Assembly: GCA_002350725.1 (NCBI GenBank)
Contig: DEFJ01000034.1
Coordinates: forward strand, 9,568 to 73,567
Direction of reading: 5' to 3'
Length of the DNA: 64,000 bases
Source: Cyanobacteria bacterium UBA2855
GTDB taxonomy: Bacteria; Cyanobacteriota; Vampirovibrionia; Gastranaerophilales; Gastranaerophilaceae
The position numbers and the translations under genes are program-made. This document shows positions 8,008-17,216 of the stretch, one piece after another; position 1 is the first letter of the stretch, and each line of letters opens with the position of its first letter. The notes beneath the pieces are model-generated. The model was not told where the DNA came from and searched no databases. It was given only the letters and a program-made list of their open reading frames with translations.

Positions 8008-8376
8008 TTAAATAACTTCAGGCGCCAAAGAAACTATCTTCATATAGCCTTTGTCACGAAGTTCACGGGCTACCGGTCCGAAAACACGAGTACCACGTGG
8101 GTTCCCATCCTTATTTATTATTACTGCTGCATTTTCATCAAATCTGATAACAGAACCGTCTTGACGTTTAATATCAGCTTTTGTTCTGACTATTACAGCA
8201 CGTACAACTTCAGATTTTTTTACGGTCATATTAGGTGTTGCATCCTTTACAGTTGCAACGATTTCGTCACCTACTGCCGCAAATTTCTTATTTGAACTAC
8301 CCATAACACGGATACATAACAATTGTTTTGCACCTGTATTATCAGCAACTTCAAGTCTTGTTTCTTGTTGTATCAT
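8008..8376 (-). CDS. rplN: 50S ribosomal protein L14
   Basis: 122 aa, standard length. Binds 23S rRNA at the subunit interface and forms bridges with 16S rRNA. Starts MIQQETRLEVADNTGAK and contains the signature GTRVFGPVARELR. Starts after AAGGAAAAG. Confidence 0.98.
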   Translation of the reverse strand: MIQQETRLEVADNTGAKQLLCIRVMGSSNKKFAAVGDEIVATVKDATPNMTVKKSEVVRAVIVRTKADIKRQDGSVIRFDENAAVIINKDGNPRGTRVFGPVARELRDKGYMKIVSLAPEVI

Positions 8377-8457
8377 TGTTCTTTTCCTTTTACTTTACTT
8401 AACTTTCGACCTCTCATTACTCAGTGGTAATGTTGTCTTTACATTATCCGAATCAGA

Positions 8458-8703
8458 CTACTTAACCTGTTCAACAACTTCAGCCAAAGACCAACGTTTG
8501 TCGCCAGAAATAGGTCTTGATTCAACAATTCTTACAGTATCACCGATATTGCAGACATTGTTTTCATCGTGAGCTTTGTAGTTTTTGTTAGATTCAATAA
8601 TCTTTTTGTATTTCGGATGTGAAGCATATTCAGCAACTCTTACTACAATTGTTTTGTCCATTTTGTTGCTTACTACTATTCCTTGTTTTTCTTTCTTAGG
8701 CAT
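8458..8703 (-). CDS. rpsQ: 30S ribosomal protein S17
   Basis: 81 aa. OB-fold protein binding the 5' domain of 16S rRNA. Has GIVVSNKMDKTIVVRV and the IVESRPISGDKRW region. Its first 8 bases overlap the end of rpmC, so translation of the two is probably coupled. Confidence 0.97.
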   Translation of the reverse strand: MPKKEKQGIVVSNKMDKTIVVRVAEYASHPKYKKIIESNKNYKAHDENNVCNIGDTVRIVESRPISGDKRWSLAEVVEQVK

Positions 8704-8893
8704 TTTTTACCTCTTTTTCTTTAATTACAGTTTTTGCTTGAGCTATTAAGCGTTTTGTTTTTGAAATTAGAGCGGTATTTTCTAAACCGGATGTTGCAAG
8801 TTTCAACTTGTTATCCAATAACTCTTTTTTCCAATCAATGATTGCACTCTTTAACTCATCAACTGATTTTTCGCGCATTTCACTTAACTTCAT
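8696..8893 (-). CDS. rpmC: 50S ribosomal protein L29
   Basis: 65 aa two-helix protein near the peptide exit tunnel. Begins MKLSEMREKSVDEL and ends in a Lys-rich helix. 19 bp after rplP and overlapping rpsQ by 8 bases, the tightest junction in the operon. Confidence 0.97.
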   Translation of the reverse strand: MKLSEMREKSVDELKSAIIDWKKELLDNKLKLATSGLENTALISKTKRLIAQAKTVIKEKEVKNA

Positions 8894-8912
8894 TTTATTA
8901 ATTTCCTTTTAC

Positions 8913-9332
8913 TTAAGCTTCTAACTTTGATTTTTCTACAACTTTAACTTTGATAGGAAGCTTTTGAGCTGCAAGCTGCAATGCATTTACAGCAACGTTT
9001 CTATCAAAATATTCAAGTTCAAAAAGGATTCTGTTTGGCTTAACAACCGCTACCCAATATTCCAAATTACCTTTACCTGAACCCATACGAGTTTCAGCAG
9101 GTTTTGCCGTAATCGGTTTATCAGGGAAGATTTTAATCCAAACATTACCGCCACGTTTGATTTCACGAGTCATTGCACGACGCGCTGCTTCTATTTGACG
9201 ACTGGTAATCCAACCAGGTTCTAAGGCTTGTAATGCATAAGAACCAAACTCAAGTTTTGTACCTCTTGTTTCATGTCCTTTCATTCTGCCTTTCATCATT
9301 TTACGATATTTAGTTTTTTTAGGCTGTAACAT
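8913..9332 (-). CDS. rplP: 50S ribosomal protein L16
   Basis: 139 aa. Contacts A-site tRNA and helps organise the peptidyl transferase region. Starts MLQPKKTKYRKMMKGRMKG; MGSGKGNLEYWVAVVKPNR is the family signature. Starts after AGGAGTAAA. Confidence 0.98.
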   Translation of the reverse strand: MLQPKKTKYRKMMKGRMKGHETRGTKLEFGSYALQALEPGWITSRQIEAARRAMTREIKRGGNVWIKIFPDKPITAKPAETRMGSGKGNLEYWVAVVKPNRILFELEYFDRNVAVNALQLAAQKLPIKVKVVEKSKLEA

Positions 9333-9376
9333 TTTTTATTTACTCCTGTTAATTATTATCTTTAATTTGTATTAAC

Positions 9377-10105
9377 TTAGTCGGTAGTTTCGATGGCTCT
9401 TCTTCTGCGACGACCGCCTCTTTCAGAACCTTCTTTACCTGTTTTTGCTTTGATGTTCATATCTGCTTTTTCGCCAGGCATTAAATCACCCTTGAAAATC
9501 CAAACCTTAACACCAATTTTACCCATGATTGTATCAGCTTCGGTAAAACCGTAATCAACGTCAGCTCTAAGGGTTTGAAGAGGAATTCTTCCTTCTTTAG
9601 CCCATTCTGAACGAGCAATTTCCGCTCCGCCCAAACGTCCGGATACCATAATCTTAATACCTTGAACGCCTGATCTCATTGTACGCTGCATTGCTTGTTT
9701 CATTGCACGTCTGAAAGCTACACGTTTTTCAAGCTGTTGTGCAATATTTTCAGCAACCAATTGAGCATCCGCATCAATTCTTGCAACTTCAACTACATTA
9801 ATTATTACAGGTTTGCCGATGAATTTAGAAACTTCTTGTCTCAATTCATCAATACCCTGACCGCCTCTTCCGACAACGATACCGGGTTTTGCTGTTACAA
9901 CGGTTATTGTTGTATTCTTGTTTTCAATTCTTGAAATCAAGATTTTTGATACGCCAGCTGCGTATAATTTTTTCTTAACGAATTTTCTTATTGCATGATC
10001 TTCTTTAATAAAAGTACGGTATTCCTTGAATGAAGCATACCATGTGCTTGCCCAAGATTTGATGATACCTACTCTAAATCCGTTTGGATGTGTTTTTTGT
10101 CCCAT
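9377..10105 (-). CDS. rpsC: 30S ribosomal protein S3
   Basis: 242 aa. Forms the mRNA entry channel with S4 and S5. N-terminal MGQKTHPNGFRVGI, a KH domain with GRGGQGID, and the C-terminal domain with SGRLGGAEIARSEW. The tail is strongly basic (GGRRRRRA), longer than in the shortest homologues. Confidence 0.98.
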   Translation of the reverse strand: MGQKTHPNGFRVGIIKSWASTWYASFKEYRTFIKEDHAIRKFVKKKLYAAGVSKILISRIENKNTTITVVTAKPGIVVGRGGQGIDELRQEVSKFIGKPVIINVVEVARIDADAQLVAENIAQQLEKRVAFRRAMKQAMQRTMRSGVQGIKIMVSGRLGGAEIARSEWAKEGRIPLQTLRADVDYGFTEADTIMGKIGVKVWIFKGDLMPGEKADMNIKAKTGKEGSERGGRRRRRAIETTD

Positions 10106-10139
10106 TTTTTATACCTTTATCTTTTTACTAACATTCAGT

Positions 10140-10469
10140 TTAGTCACTTACCTTAACTGTAAGGTGTGAAGTACGTTTTAATCTCTTATAGATTCGACCT
10201 TGAGCTCTTGGTTTAGCTCTTCTAAGAGTTTGGCTTTCATCGGCATATATTTCTGAAACTTTTAACGCTTCAGCAGAAACGCCGAATCTTTCCTGAGCAT
10301 TTGCAACAGCAGCTTTCAAATTCTTTTCAACTACTCTTGCTGCAAAATAAGGCATAAAACGTAACATATCTTGAGCTTCAAGAACTTTTTTGCCGCGAAC
10401 TTCATTTATTACACGACGTAATTTTCTTGCCGTCATTTTTATATCTGTTTGTTTTGCTTGTGCTTCCAT
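10140..10469 (-). CDS. rplV: 50S ribosomal protein L22
   Basis: 109 aa. Lines the nascent peptide tunnel; its beta hairpin (about residues 77-100) includes RAKPRAQGRIYKRLKRTSH. Starts after AAAGGAAATT. Normal length, no oddity. Confidence 0.98.
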   Translation of the reverse strand: MEAQAKQTDIKMTARKLRRVINEVRGKKVLEAQDMLRFMPYFAARVVEKNLKAAVANAQERFGVSAEALKVSEIYADESQTLRRAKPRAQGRIYKRLKRTSHLTVKVSD

Positions 10470-10535
10470 TTTTAATTTCCTTTATTTCTTTGTTCCGCAC
10501 CCGAATATATCGGGTTAAAGTGTGTTCTTTAAAGA

Positions 10536-10808
10536 TTACTTAACCTTTGCAGAACCTGCGTGTCCTTTAAACATTCTTGTAGGTGCAAATTCACCCAATT
10601 TGTGTCCAATCATTTGCTCTGTTACGTATACCGGTACGTGAGTTTTACCGTTGTGAACAGCAATTGTGTGACCTAACATTGCAGGTACAATCATTGATGC
10701 TCTTGACCAAGTTTTTATAACTTTCTTTTCAGAATTTTCATTCATCTTGTCAATTTTCTTTTGTAGAGCTTCTTCTACGTATGGACCTTTTTTTAATGAA
10801 CGTGCCAT
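10536..10808 (-). CDS. rpsS: 30S ribosomal protein S19
   Basis: 90 aa. Sits in the small-subunit head and bridges to the large subunit. Begins MARSLKKGPYVEE and carries the KTHVPVYVTEQMIGHKLGEF block. Preceded by a 197-bp spacer that contains a repeat element. Confidence 0.98.
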   Translation of the reverse strand: MARSLKKGPYVEEALQKKIDKMNENSEKKVIKTWSRASMIVPAMLGHTIAVHNGKTHVPVYVTEQMIGHKLGEFAPTRMFKGHAGSAKVK

Positions 10809-10870
10809 TAATATTTTCTCCTTATGGTTTATTTTGTCTTTTAGCTATTCGCCGATGTTATGTCTTTATG

Positions 10871-11007
10871 GCACTCACACCGGCTTTCGCGGTTTGGGCT
10901 CCTGTGGAGTTTCTGATTGAAACTCTTACGTCGCCACATTGTGTTCGTGCCCTGCTCGTTTTGCTATCGCAAATCGACTCCGGCACTCACACCGGCTTTC
11001 GCGGTTT
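10871..11007. repeat. Hairpin repeat element in the rplB-rpsS spacer
   Basis: A ~25-bp segment (GCACTCACACCGGCTTTCGC...) occurs at 10871-10895 and again near 10983-11007, 112 bp apart, flanking a core with a perfect hairpin GAGTTTC-TGATT-GAAACTC (10907-10925). The same element, with diverged sequence, is in the rplD-rplC spacer. It lies wholly between the two genes apart from its last two bases, which touch the rplB stop codon. Confidence 0.8.
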
Positions 11008-11836
11008 ATTTTCCTTTTCTTCTTCTAACAATTAATTTATCAGAAGCTTTGCCGGATTTTCTGGTCTTATAGCCAAGAGCAGGTTTGCCCCAAGGTGTCT
11101 TAGGATGTCCACCAGGACCGGTTTTACCTTCACCACCACCGTGTGGGTGATCGCAAGGGTTCATTGTTACACCACGTACAGTTGGTCTGATGCCTAAGTA
11201 TCTTTTTCTACCCGCCTTACCTAATGATAAGTTTTTGAATTCAGAATTACCAAGAACACCGATTGTAGCCATACATTCTTTTCTTACCATTCTCATTTCT
11301 GAAGATGGAAGTTTAATTGTAACATAGTTACCTTCTTTAGCCATTACCTGAGCCGCATTACCAGCTGCTCTAACCATAACTCCGCCACGACCAGGGTTAA
11401 GTTCAATATTATGAACCATAGTACCTAACGGAATCAATTCCAACGGTATTGCATTACCTGTTTGAACAGGTGCTTCAGGACCGCTGATTATAGTATCACC
11501 AACATTCAATCCTTCAGGAGTCAAGATATATCTCTTTTCACCATCAGCATAGAATACTAATGAAATTCTTACATTTCTGTTCGGATCATATTCAACAGTT
11601 TTAACAACTGCAGGTACCCCGAATTTTTCACGTTTAAAATCTATTACACGGTATTGTCTTTTTACACCGCCGCCTTTGTGACGACAAGTAATTCTACCAG
11701 TGTTATTTCTTCCTGCTGTTTTCTTTAACTTCTTCAACAGGGATTTTTCTGGAGTCATTATAGTGATTTCACTATAATCACTCTTTGTCATACCTCTTTG
11801 TCCCGGAGATGTCGGATTAATTTTTCTGGTTGCCAT
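11006..11836 (-). CDS. rplB: 50S ribosomal protein L2
   Basis: 276 aa. Required for subunit association and peptidyl transferase activity. The C-terminal region has MNPCDHPHGGGEGKTGPGG, including the conserved histidine. Starts after AAAGGAGAAAA. Confidence 0.98.
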   Translation of the reverse strand: MATRKINPTSPGQRGMTKSDYSEITIMTPEKSLLKKLKKTAGRNNTGRITCRHKGGGVKRQYRVIDFKREKFGVPAVVKTVEYDPNRNVRISLVFYADGEKRYILTPEGLNVGDTIISGPEAPVQTGNAIPLELIPLGTMVHNIELNPGRGGVMVRAAGNAAQVMAKEGNYVTIKLPSSEMRMVRKECMATIGVLGNSEFKNLSLGKAGRKRYLGIRPTVRGVTMNPCDHPHGGGEGKTGPGGHPKTPWGKPALGYKTRKSGKASDKLIVRRRKGK

Positions 11837-11906
11837 TTTATTTTCTCCTTTATTGGCTTTGTAAATTTCTTTGCGGGATATATGCCATACACCCCATATT
11901 AACAGA

Positions 11907-12215
11907 CTATACTGCTGTTAATATTTCAATCGGATCACCTTCGATGGTTACGATTGCTTTTTTGGAACTGTCAGTTCTTCCGAACTTATATCCCATTCTC
12001 TTTGTATGAGATGGCATATAGACAGTATTTACACTTTTAACTTTCCTTCCCGGAAAAGCTAATTCAATAGCTTGAGCAATTTCAACTTTTGTAGCATCTT
12101 TTCTTACTTCAAAAGTATATTGACCTAAAGCCATTGCCATACGAGATTTTTCTGTAATCAAAGGTTTTTTGATTACGTCGTATAACTTTTCAGTATTTGT
12201 TCTATCTTTACTCAT
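11907..12215 (-). CDS. rplW: 50S ribosomal protein L23
   Basis: 102 aa. Located at the exit tunnel, the docking site of trigger factor and SRP. Has the typical YDVIKKPLITEKS start and VNTVYMPSHTKRMGYKFGR loop. 31 bp downstream of rplD. Confidence 0.97.
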   Translation of the reverse strand: MSKDRTNTEKLYDVIKKPLITEKSRMAMALGQYTFEVRKDATKVEIAQAIELAFPGRKVKSVNTVYMPSHTKRMGYKFGRTDSSKKAIVTIEGDPIEILTAV

Positions 12216-12246
12216 TTTTCTATTCCTTTTGTTAAATTAATTTTTA

Positions 12247-12873
12247 CTAGCTAAGTCTTTCTGTGATATCTTTAACAGCAGCTTCAGTAATAACTACGCT
12301 GTCAGCTTCTAACAAATCTTTTACATTAAGATTTGAAGGAAGTAACAATTTAACTGAAGGAATATTTCTTGCTGCTAATTCCAAGTTTTGGTTTTCAGCT
12401 GCTTTTAAATCTGCAACGATAAGAACTTTACCGCTTAACTTCAAAGATTTTAAAGCTGATGCCATTAATTTTGTTTTTGGCTCTGTTAAGCTTGAAAAAT
12501 CTTTTACAATAACCAATTGGTCATTTCTTGAAGATAAAGCAGATTTCAATGCTAATTTTCTTGCTTTTTGAGGCATAGAGAAAGAGTAATCTCTCGGTTT
12601 TGGCCCGAAAATTACGCCACCGCCAACGAATAATGGAGAACGAAGAGAACCTGCCCTTGCTCTGCCTGTACCTTTTTGTTTCCAAGGTTTCTTTCCTCCG
12701 CCTGAAACTTCAGCTCTGGTTTTTGCACAAGCTGAACCTTGACGAGCGTTATTCAATTGTCTTCTCAATGCTAAATGCATTACATGTAAATTAGGTTCAA
12801 CACCGAAAACTTCTTTTGCCAATGTTATTTCGCCTAATTTTTCACCGTTTGCGCTTAATATTTCTTTTGACAT
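12247..12873 (-). CDS. rplD: 50S ribosomal protein L4
   Basis: 208 aa. Tunnel-wall protein; in E. coli also the autogenous repressor of the S10 operon. The extended loop shows RQGSACAKTRAEVSGGGKKP and QKGTGRARAGSLRSPLFVGG. Whether it regulates the operon here cannot be read from the sequence. Confidence 0.98.
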   Translation of the reverse strand: MSKEILSANGEKLGEITLAKEVFGVEPNLHVMHLALRRQLNNARQGSACAKTRAEVSGGGKKPWKQKGTGRARAGSLRSPLFVGGGVIFGPKPRDYSFSMPQKARKLALKSALSSRNDQLVIVKDFSSLTEPKTKLMASALKSLKLSGKVLIVADLKAAENQNLELAARNIPSVKLLLPSNLNVKDLLEADSVVITEAAVKDITERLS

Positions 12874-12973
12874 TTTTCTTTTCCTTTTGCTTTCCGTCTA
12901 CCCCTTTCCCTTTCGGGTTTTATTTGGCAGAAGCGGGTTTGTATTTTACATTTTTATTTGTTGTTTTGCTTTC

Positions 12974-13123
12974 GCGAACCGACTCCGGCACTCACACCGG
13001 CTGTCGCATTTATTGCTCCTGTGGAGTTTTCTTTGAAAACTCTTACGTCGCTATCGCTGTGTTCGTGCCTGCTCGTTTCGCTTTCGCGAACCGACTCCGG
13101 CACTCACACCGGCTGTCGCATTT
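12974..13123. repeat. Hairpin repeat element in the rplD-rplC spacer
   Basis: A ~38-bp segment containing GACTCCGGCACTCACACCGG occurs at 12974-13011 and 13086-13123 (112 bp apart), flanking a core with the perfect hairpin GAGTTTTC-TTT-GAAAACTC (13024-13042). It matches the element in the rplB-rpsS spacer, but both hairpin arms differ in a compensating way. It ends directly at the rplC stop codon. Confidence 0.8.
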
Positions 13124-13759
13124 TTAATTCCATTTTGTACGTGTAGGAACGATTGTTACCAATCTGCCTTCACAACCCGGAACGGAACCCTTTACTAATA
13201 CTAAGTTCTTTTCTGCATCAACTTTAACCAGTTTCAACTTAGTAACAGTAACTCTTTCATTACCCATGTTACCTGCCATTCTTTTGCCTTTGATAACACG
13301 GCTAGGAGTTGTACCTGCACCGATAGAACCAGGTTCTCTGTGATTCTTAGAACCGTGACCCATAGGTCCTCTGCCGAAGTTCCATCTCTTTACAGTACCT
13401 TGGAAACCTTTACCGATTGATTTTCCTGTAACATCAACTTTTTCAACGTTGTCCAAAACTGATAATTCAATTTTGTCACCAACTTTGTAATCTTGAGGAT
13501 TATCAATACGGAATTCTTGTAAGTGTCTGAAGTTTTCCAAGTTGTTTTTCTTGAAGTGACCGATTTGAGCCTTTGTCAAGTGTTTTTCTTTTACTGCAAC
13601 AGTACCAACCTGTATAGCATTGTAACCGTCTGTTTCTACAGTTTTAACCTGAGTAACAACGATATCATCTACTTTGATAACAGTTACAGGAATTGCCAAA
13701 CCTTGTTCGTCAAATATTTGGGTCATTCCCAATTTCTTACCTATTACACCTAGTGTCAT
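13124..13759 (-). CDS. rplC: 50S ribosomal protein L3
   Basis: 211 aa. Early-assembling protein whose central loop reaches the peptidyl transferase centre: GPMGHGSKNHREPGSIGAG. N-terminal GVIGKKLGMTQIFDEQG is typical. A 273-bp spacer with several small hairpins (for example CCAATCGAAATGATTGG) separates it from rpsJ. Confidence 0.98.
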   Translation of the reverse strand: MTLGVIGKKLGMTQIFDEQGLAIPVTVIKVDDIVVTQVKTVETDGYNAIQVGTVAVKEKHLTKAQIGHFKKNNLENFRHLQEFRIDNPQDYKVGDKIELSVLDNVEKVDVTGKSIGKGFQGTVKRWNFGRGPMGHGSKNHREPGSIGAGTTPSRVIKGKRMAGNMGNERVTVTKLKLVKVDAEKNLVLVKGSVPGCEGRLVTIVPTRTKWN

Positions 13760-14032
13760 ATTTCTACCTTTCTAGCTCCTTCGCGTTTTAGGGGTTCTAT
13801 AAAACCGTCTTGACGGACTTACCCTCTCCCTTAATAATTGCTGCCAATACAGAAATTATCTTGCGAATTTGCATTTTCACTTGCGAGCGCTACGTCTTGC
13901 TTAATTACTTTACCTTACGGGGACTTTCACCCCACCTTTTAGAAGGTGTCCAATCGAAATGATTGGTCGCAGTTCACATTATATATGCATAATGCTTATT
14001 CAATTTTCAATGCTTTGTGCAAAATATTCAAA

Positions 14033-14353
14033 TTACAATTTAACTTGAATAGAAACACCTGCAGGAAGATCAAGCCTGCTCAACTCTTCAGTTGTCTGTT
14101 GAGTTGCATCGTATATATCAATAATACGTTTGTGAGTTCTCATTTCGAAATGTTCACGAGATTTTTTATCAACGTGAGGACTTCTCAAAACGCAATATAT
14201 ACGTCTTTTTGTAGGTAAAGGAATCGGGCCTGCAACGTTAGCTTCAGTTCTCTTTGCTGTTTCAACAATTTTGTCTGAAGAAACATCCAAAAGTTTGTGA
14301 TCATAAGATTTCAAACAAACTCTGATTCTTTGTCCTTTTTTTGTGCTTGCCAT
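14033..14353 (-). CDS. rpsJ: 30S ribosomal protein S10
   Basis: 106 aa from the ATG at 14353, which follows AAAAGGAATAAAA. The frame is open further upstream, but those residues do not match the family, whose N-terminus is the QRIRVCLKSYDHKLLD segment seen here. S10 is part of the small-subunit head and, as NusE, of transcription antitermination complexes. First gene of the 16-gene operon. Confidence 0.97.
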   Translation of the reverse strand: MASTKKGQRIRVCLKSYDHKLLDVSSDKIVETAKRTEANVAGPIPLPTKRRIYCVLRSPHVDKKSREHFEMRTHKRIIDIYDATQQTTEELSRLDLPAGVSIQVKL

Positions 14354-14485
14354 TTTTATTCCTTTTCTTTTGTCATGTTTACACATTACGGGGTCTTTAA
14401 AAAGCCGCCCCACAAAGGCTGTGCCTGGGTTATCAGCTATTCGATTATATTTCGGACTTTTCGCTAAAATGCTCCAAGCATACCA

Positions 14486-14514
14486 ATGTTATTACAAACA
14501 TATAAGGCTGTCAA
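14486..14514 (-). promoter_or_regulatory. Promoter of the S10 ribosomal operon
   Basis: On the minus strand TTGACA (14514-14509), 17-bp spacer, TAACAT (14491-14486). It gives a leader of roughly 125 bases before rpsJ. It is the only strong promoter-like sequence seen upstream of the cluster. Confidence 0.75.
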
Positions 14515-14625
14515 CTTGACATTTTGCTATTTGTTAAAGTTTTGTAACAATTGAATATATTGAGAAGTAAATAAGTTATTAAATTGTTATAAATGTAAAT
14601 TTTTTGCCCTGTGTTTTATATTTGT

Positions 14626-14631
14626 TAATAT
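14626..14631 (+). promoter_or_regulatory. Possible extended -10 of the histidine kinase gene
   Basis: TG-T-TAATAT followed by seven bases and the ATG at 14639; TTGCCC lies 16 bp upstream. No ribosome binding site is present, which fits a leaderless message. The AT-only sequence makes the exact box uncertain. Confidence 0.4.
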
Positions 14632-14638
14632 ATATATT

Positions 14639-16336
14639 ATGGTTAGGGTATTATTAGTTTCACAAAGAATTTCTGTTATAGAACGTTATTCGGCATTATG
14701 TGACAAGCTCAGATATGAGTTTGCAACATTGTCTGATAAAAGTATGATTGCGGATTATATCACTGCAACGGAAGCTGAAATTGTAATCTGCGATACGTTA
14801 TCCCAAAGCATTGATTTCCCTGCATTATTAAAAGCAATAAAACCTGCGTTAGATTCTGCGGCATTACTGTTAATTACAGACGAGAACTTTGCGGCAAGAG
14901 ATTTAATAAAATTTGCTAATGCAATTATTGAGGACAACATGAACGACGAATTGATTACCGGTATTATTAATATGAATATTCGTATGCGTTCAAATCTTGA
15001 AAAATTATCAATGGCAAACAGAGATTTAGCAGACAGCAATTATCGTCTTAACGCATTATACACAACAAGTTCTCAATTTGCAGGTTCATTGGAAAAAGAG
15101 AAGCTCATAAACTATATGCTTGAGGGTATGGATAAAGCTCTGAGTTATTCTCTTACTTCAACCCTATCTTTTTGCCACGGAGAAGAACCTCTGTTAATAA
15201 TTAATTCTTTATACGAATTATCCGAAGAATTAATAGACTCTTTAAAACTTAGAACAGTATTACAATACAAGTCTTTGTTTGAGAACAAGGACTTGCCATA
15301 TCAAGTTGACACAGAAACATTAAAGGTTCGAAAAATTGTTAAATATCCGGCAAACAGATTTAATTTCAACCTTTTTAGATTTGATAATATGTTTTCACCA
15401 ATCACGTTAGGGGACAATTTTTTCGGATGTGTTGAAATTTTCAAAGAAACACCTTTCACGGCTGAAAATGCTACTTGTTTTCAAACAATAGCTCAGCAAG
15501 TTTCTTTGCCGTTAAAGAGCGCAACACTTTATCAAGAATTAAAAGAAACCAACCAAAAACTTGCCCGATTAGAAAGGCTGAAATCAGAATTTATTTCGAT
15601 AGTTTCTCACGAATTAAGAACACCGCTGACGTCAATTAAAAATTCTTTAGAGATAATGTTGAGCGGAAAATGCGGAGAAGTCACGGAAGCCTACGGGAAA
15701 TTTCTTGATATGGCAAAAAGGAATTCTCAAAGGCTTTCGGGGATTATAAATGATTTATTGGATTTATCCAAAATAGAAGCGGGCAAAATGGATTATCACT
15801 TTAAAAATACCGATATTAACACAGTTATTGCCTACGTAAAATCATCAATTGCCGTACTTGCAAAGAACAAAAGTCAACAATTAGTAGCTCTGGAGGGAAA
15901 AGATTTACCTCAAGTTTATGCAGATTCTCAAAGATTAGAGCAAGTATTAACAAATCTTGTTTCAAACGCGGTTAAATTTACACCTGAAGGGAAATCCATA
16001 ACCATTAAGTCTGAATTTATAAATTCTTCCGACATAAAATACCCTGAAATTTTTGAAGAGTCCATAGGAAAACTAAACGGGAATTATGTTATGGTAAGTG
16101 TATCAGATGAAGGCATCGGGATATCCCATGAGAATTTATTACACGTATTCGATAAATTTGCACAAATTGAAAATTCACTATCAAGAAAAGTCGGCGGTTC
16201 CGGTTTAGGATTACCGATTGCAAAACAACTAATTGAAGCTCATAAGGGTGCAATATGGTGTGACAGCAAACCAGACCAAGGTTCAACATTTTCTTTTGTA
16301 GTTCCGGTTGCAACCGAAGAACACACTTCTCTCTAA
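14639..16336 (+). CDS. Soluble sensor histidine kinase (receiver-like, GAF, HisKA, HATPase_c)
   Basis: 565 aa, no membrane segment, so a cytoplasmic sensor. Residues 1-115 look like a receiver or pseudo-receiver domain with Asp52 at the usual position; 135-295 is GAF-like; the HisKA H-box FISIVSHELRTPLTS places the phosphorylated histidine at His324; the ATPase domain has the N box NLVSNAVKFTPEGK, G1 DEGIGIS and G2 GGSGLGLPIAKQLIEAHKG. No response regulator is adjacent, so partner and signal are unknown. Its stop codon abuts that of the convergent holB (TAATTA, 16334-16339) with no terminator between. The N-terminal receiver assignment is less certain than the kinase core. Confidence 0.9.
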   Translation: MVRVLLVSQRISVIERYSALCDKLRYEFATLSDKSMIADYITATEAEIVICDTLSQSIDFPALLKAIKPALDSAALLLITDENFAARDLIKFANAIIEDNMNDELITGIINMNIRMRSNLEKLSMANRDLADSNYRLNALYTTSSQFAGSLEKEKLINYMLEGMDKALSYSLTSTLSFCHGEEPLLIINSLYELSEELIDSLKLRTVLQYKSLFENKDLPYQVDTETLKVRKIVKYPANRFNFNLFRFDNMFSPITLGDNFFGCVEIFKETPFTAENATCFQTIAQQVSLPLKSATLYQELKETNQKLARLERLKSEFISIVSHELRTPLTSIKNSLEIMLSGKCGEVTEAYGKFLDMAKRNSQRLSGIINDLLDLSKIEAGKMDYHFKNTDINTVIAYVKSSIAVLAKNKSQQLVALEGKDLPQVYADSQRLEQVLTNLVSNAVKFTPEGKSITIKSEFINSSDIKYPEIFEESIGKLNGNYVMVSVSDEGIGISHENLLHVFDKFAQIENSLSRKVGGSGLGLPIAKQLIEAHKGAIWCDSKPDQGSTFSFVVPVATEEHTSL

Positions 16337-17206
16337 TTATTTGAGAACAAGTGCAAAAGCTAAAGTCTCTGCAATTATTTGAGGTTTCATTCCTAATTGC
16401 AGCTCTTGTTTTGCATGTTCAACCGCATTTATATCCTGAATTAATTTTACTTTTAATGCCGAATTGTTTAACGAATTTTTTAATAAGGCGCAAATATAAT
16501 TTTGTATTTGATTGAGAATTTCCATAGGGTCATTTTCTTTCATAAAATTATTAATCCGCTCATACAAATCAAGTACATCATTACGATTTATTTGCAAATA
16601 ACCTTCCAGAGCATTTTGCACAATCGAATAATCATTAATAACTTCTTTTTTTGAAGGCACATAGAAGGATTGTGCTCTTGAAATAATAGTTGATATCATA
16701 TCCTCTTTATCTTTGGTTAAGAAAAAGAAAGTAGTATTTGCAGGCGGTTCTTCAAATGTTTTAAGAAGTGCATTTGCCGTAGGCTCTTGAAAATTAGTTT
16801 CGTTAAGACCGCAAATATTACCCTCTTTATCCCTGTCACAAAATATCAAAACTCTGTGATACTCTGAAGTTACAAGCAGCTTATTTTTTATCATTCTTGC
16901 TTGTTCGATAGAGATTACATTTTTTGAATCGTCATTGGAGTCTTTATTGTCAACTTTTGATATAGTAAGCACCGCCGGATGCTGATTATTCCTTATCCAA
17001 CTACAATTCAGACAAGTACAACTGTTTGAATTGTCACCCGAACAATTCAGCAAACGAGCTATTTCCATAGCCAACTCATATTGAGCATCCAAATCTGTTC
17101 CGTAAAAAAGAATACAATGGGCAATACTACGGGTTGAACTTTCAATCCCGCCTTTAAAATATTTTAATAAAAATGGATATTTTTCCTCTAATACAGTTGT
17201 TCCCAT
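16337..17206 (-). CDS. holB: DNA polymerase III delta-prime subunit
   Basis: 289 aa. Clamp-loader subunit with a degenerate P-loop (FYGTDLDAQYELA, lacking GKT), a cysteine cluster CTCLNC with an upstream Cys (zinc module), and the sensor/LLKTFEEPP block followed by STIISRAQSF, an SRC-like motif. These features mark delta-prime rather than tau/gamma. It lies 10 bp after holA, so the two clamp-loader subunits form one operon. Confidence 0.88.
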   Translation of the reverse strand: MGTTVLEEKYPFLLKYFKGGIESSTRSIAHCILFYGTDLDAQYELAMEIARLLNCSGDNSNSCTCLNCSWIRNNQHPAVLTISKVDNKDSNDDSKNVISIEQARMIKNKLLVTSEYHRVLIFCDRDKEGNICGLNETNFQEPTANALLKTFEEPPANTTFFFLTKDKEDMISTIISRAQSFYVPSKKEVINDYSIVQNALEGYLQINRNDVLDLYERINNFMKENDPMEILNQIQNYICALLKNSLNNSALKVKLIQDINAVEHAKQELQLGMKPQIIAETLAFALVLK

Positions 17207-17216
17207 TTGAGTTTCC

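Noticed and set aside
13760..14032. Hidden gene or structured RNA between rplC and rpsJ
   Set aside because: Only short hairpins and no open frame with a start site; kept as an untranslated spacer.
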